In this document: piece by piece, positions 6,205 through 6,471 of the stretch | How positions within the stretch are numbered: position 1 is the stretch's first letter | How the letters are laid out: each line of letters opens with the position of its first letter | NCBI GenBank assembly: GCA_902795255.1 | Contig: CADBKS010000171.1 | Coordinates: 1 to 6,471 of the forward strand | Direction of reading: 5' to 3' | From: an uncultured Chloroflexota bacterium | GTDB lineage: Bacteria > Chloroflexota > Anaerolineae > Anaerolineales > Anaerolineaceae | DNA: 6,471 bases | Notes under the pieces: generated by a model | What the model saw: the letters and a program-made list of their open reading frames with translations, nothing else | Databases searched by the model: none | Told to the model about the DNA's origin: nothing | Made by a program: the position numbers and the translations under genes

Positions 6205-6471
6205 GGGACAATAGCTCGTTGCTAAATTAATATGAACTGGCCCAAATCCATGATGATTTAATTCAAGAATCGCCCTATTTGCTTTTATCATAACGTCCCA
6301 CTCATCTTGAGCATCTTTAATATTTTGCAAATAGACACTCATTTTTACGATATCATTAGGCTGCGAAAAGCGGTCGATTGCCTGTGGTATTAAATGACCT
6401 ATTCTCATCCTGTCTTGAGACGATGTTATAGCTAATATAGGTAGCTTTCTATAATAAGCTTCTGTCAGTGC
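5971..6471 (-). CDS. Partial thiamine-diphosphate-dependent enzyme (MenD/acetolactate-synthase-like)
   Basis: The minus strand is open from the right edge, so the true N-terminus lies outside the window. The roughly 164 family-like residues begin ALTEAYYRKLPILAITS, continue through IGHLIPQAIDR and NDIVKMSV, and reach GFGPVHINLATSY. These are typical of the second half of the N-terminal pyrimidine-binding domain of ThDP enzymes. KGRIAIYVGSH and HAVVFTDPTANYPGSYGV then start the central Rossmann-like domain. The central domain is interrupted at about 5980, and the whole C-terminal diphosphate/Mg2+-binding domain (GDG...N motif) is absent. The frame runs on antisense to the FkbH gene down to 4465, but that part shows no similarity to the family. 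The ATG at 6408-6406 is internal, not the start. Homologues of this type occur in surface-polysaccharide clusters. The exact reaction cannot be told from this fragment. Confidence 0.75.

Noticed and set aside
1..6471. CRISPR array, tRNA, rRNA or transposase gene
   Set aside because: No regularly spaced direct repeats, cloverleaf-like sequence, rRNA signature or DDE/Y1/serine recombinase motif was seen on either strand.

Overview
The window looks like a fragment of a Clostridia-type (Firmicutes) genome, probably from an anaerobic gut or rumen bacterium. This is an inference from the strong AGGAG-type ribosome sites, the moderate GC content with A-rich lysine codons, and the style of the proteins. 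No rRNA, tRNA or marker gene fixes the taxon. The sequence changes character near position 5970-5980. A hand count gives about 60% GC at 5521-5580 and about 37% at 6241-6300.

Layout, left to right. Positions 1-174 hold no gene but carry several short perfect inverted repeats, the best being a 10-bp-arm palindrome at 130-150. A minus-strand gene (966 to 175) encodes an unrecognised protein with two N-terminal membrane segments. It is transcribed divergently, across a 191-bp spacer, from a two-gene plus-strand unit. The first gene of that unit (1158-2027) fuses a ParB/Srx-fold domain to a HAD-like domain. The second (2031-2519), only 3 nt downstream, is a stand-alone HAD-like protein clearly related to the HAD half of the first. 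A terminator-like hairpin follows. Next comes a monocistronic gene (2652-4445) whose -10 box lies inside a perfect 8-bp inverted repeat. Its 597-residue product combines a DUF4157 (eCIS core) domain with a C-terminal zincin domain whose active-site segments resemble anthrax lethal factor. After a 166-bp spacer, a FkbH-like HAD gene (4612 onward) begins well but loses family similarity abruptly after residue 453. From there to the right edge the minus strand encodes the middle of a thiamine-diphosphate enzyme, also cut at the same point.

The most interesting item is the DUF4157-zincin protein. It has the architecture of a toxin or effector loaded into an extracellular contractile injection system, although no injection-system structural gene is visible here. 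The ParB-HAD/HAD pair next to it is an unassigned two-gene module. The FkbH/ThDP-enzyme junction is either a deletion that removed both 3' ends of two convergent genes or an assembly or amplification chimera. The sequence alone cannot decide between these.
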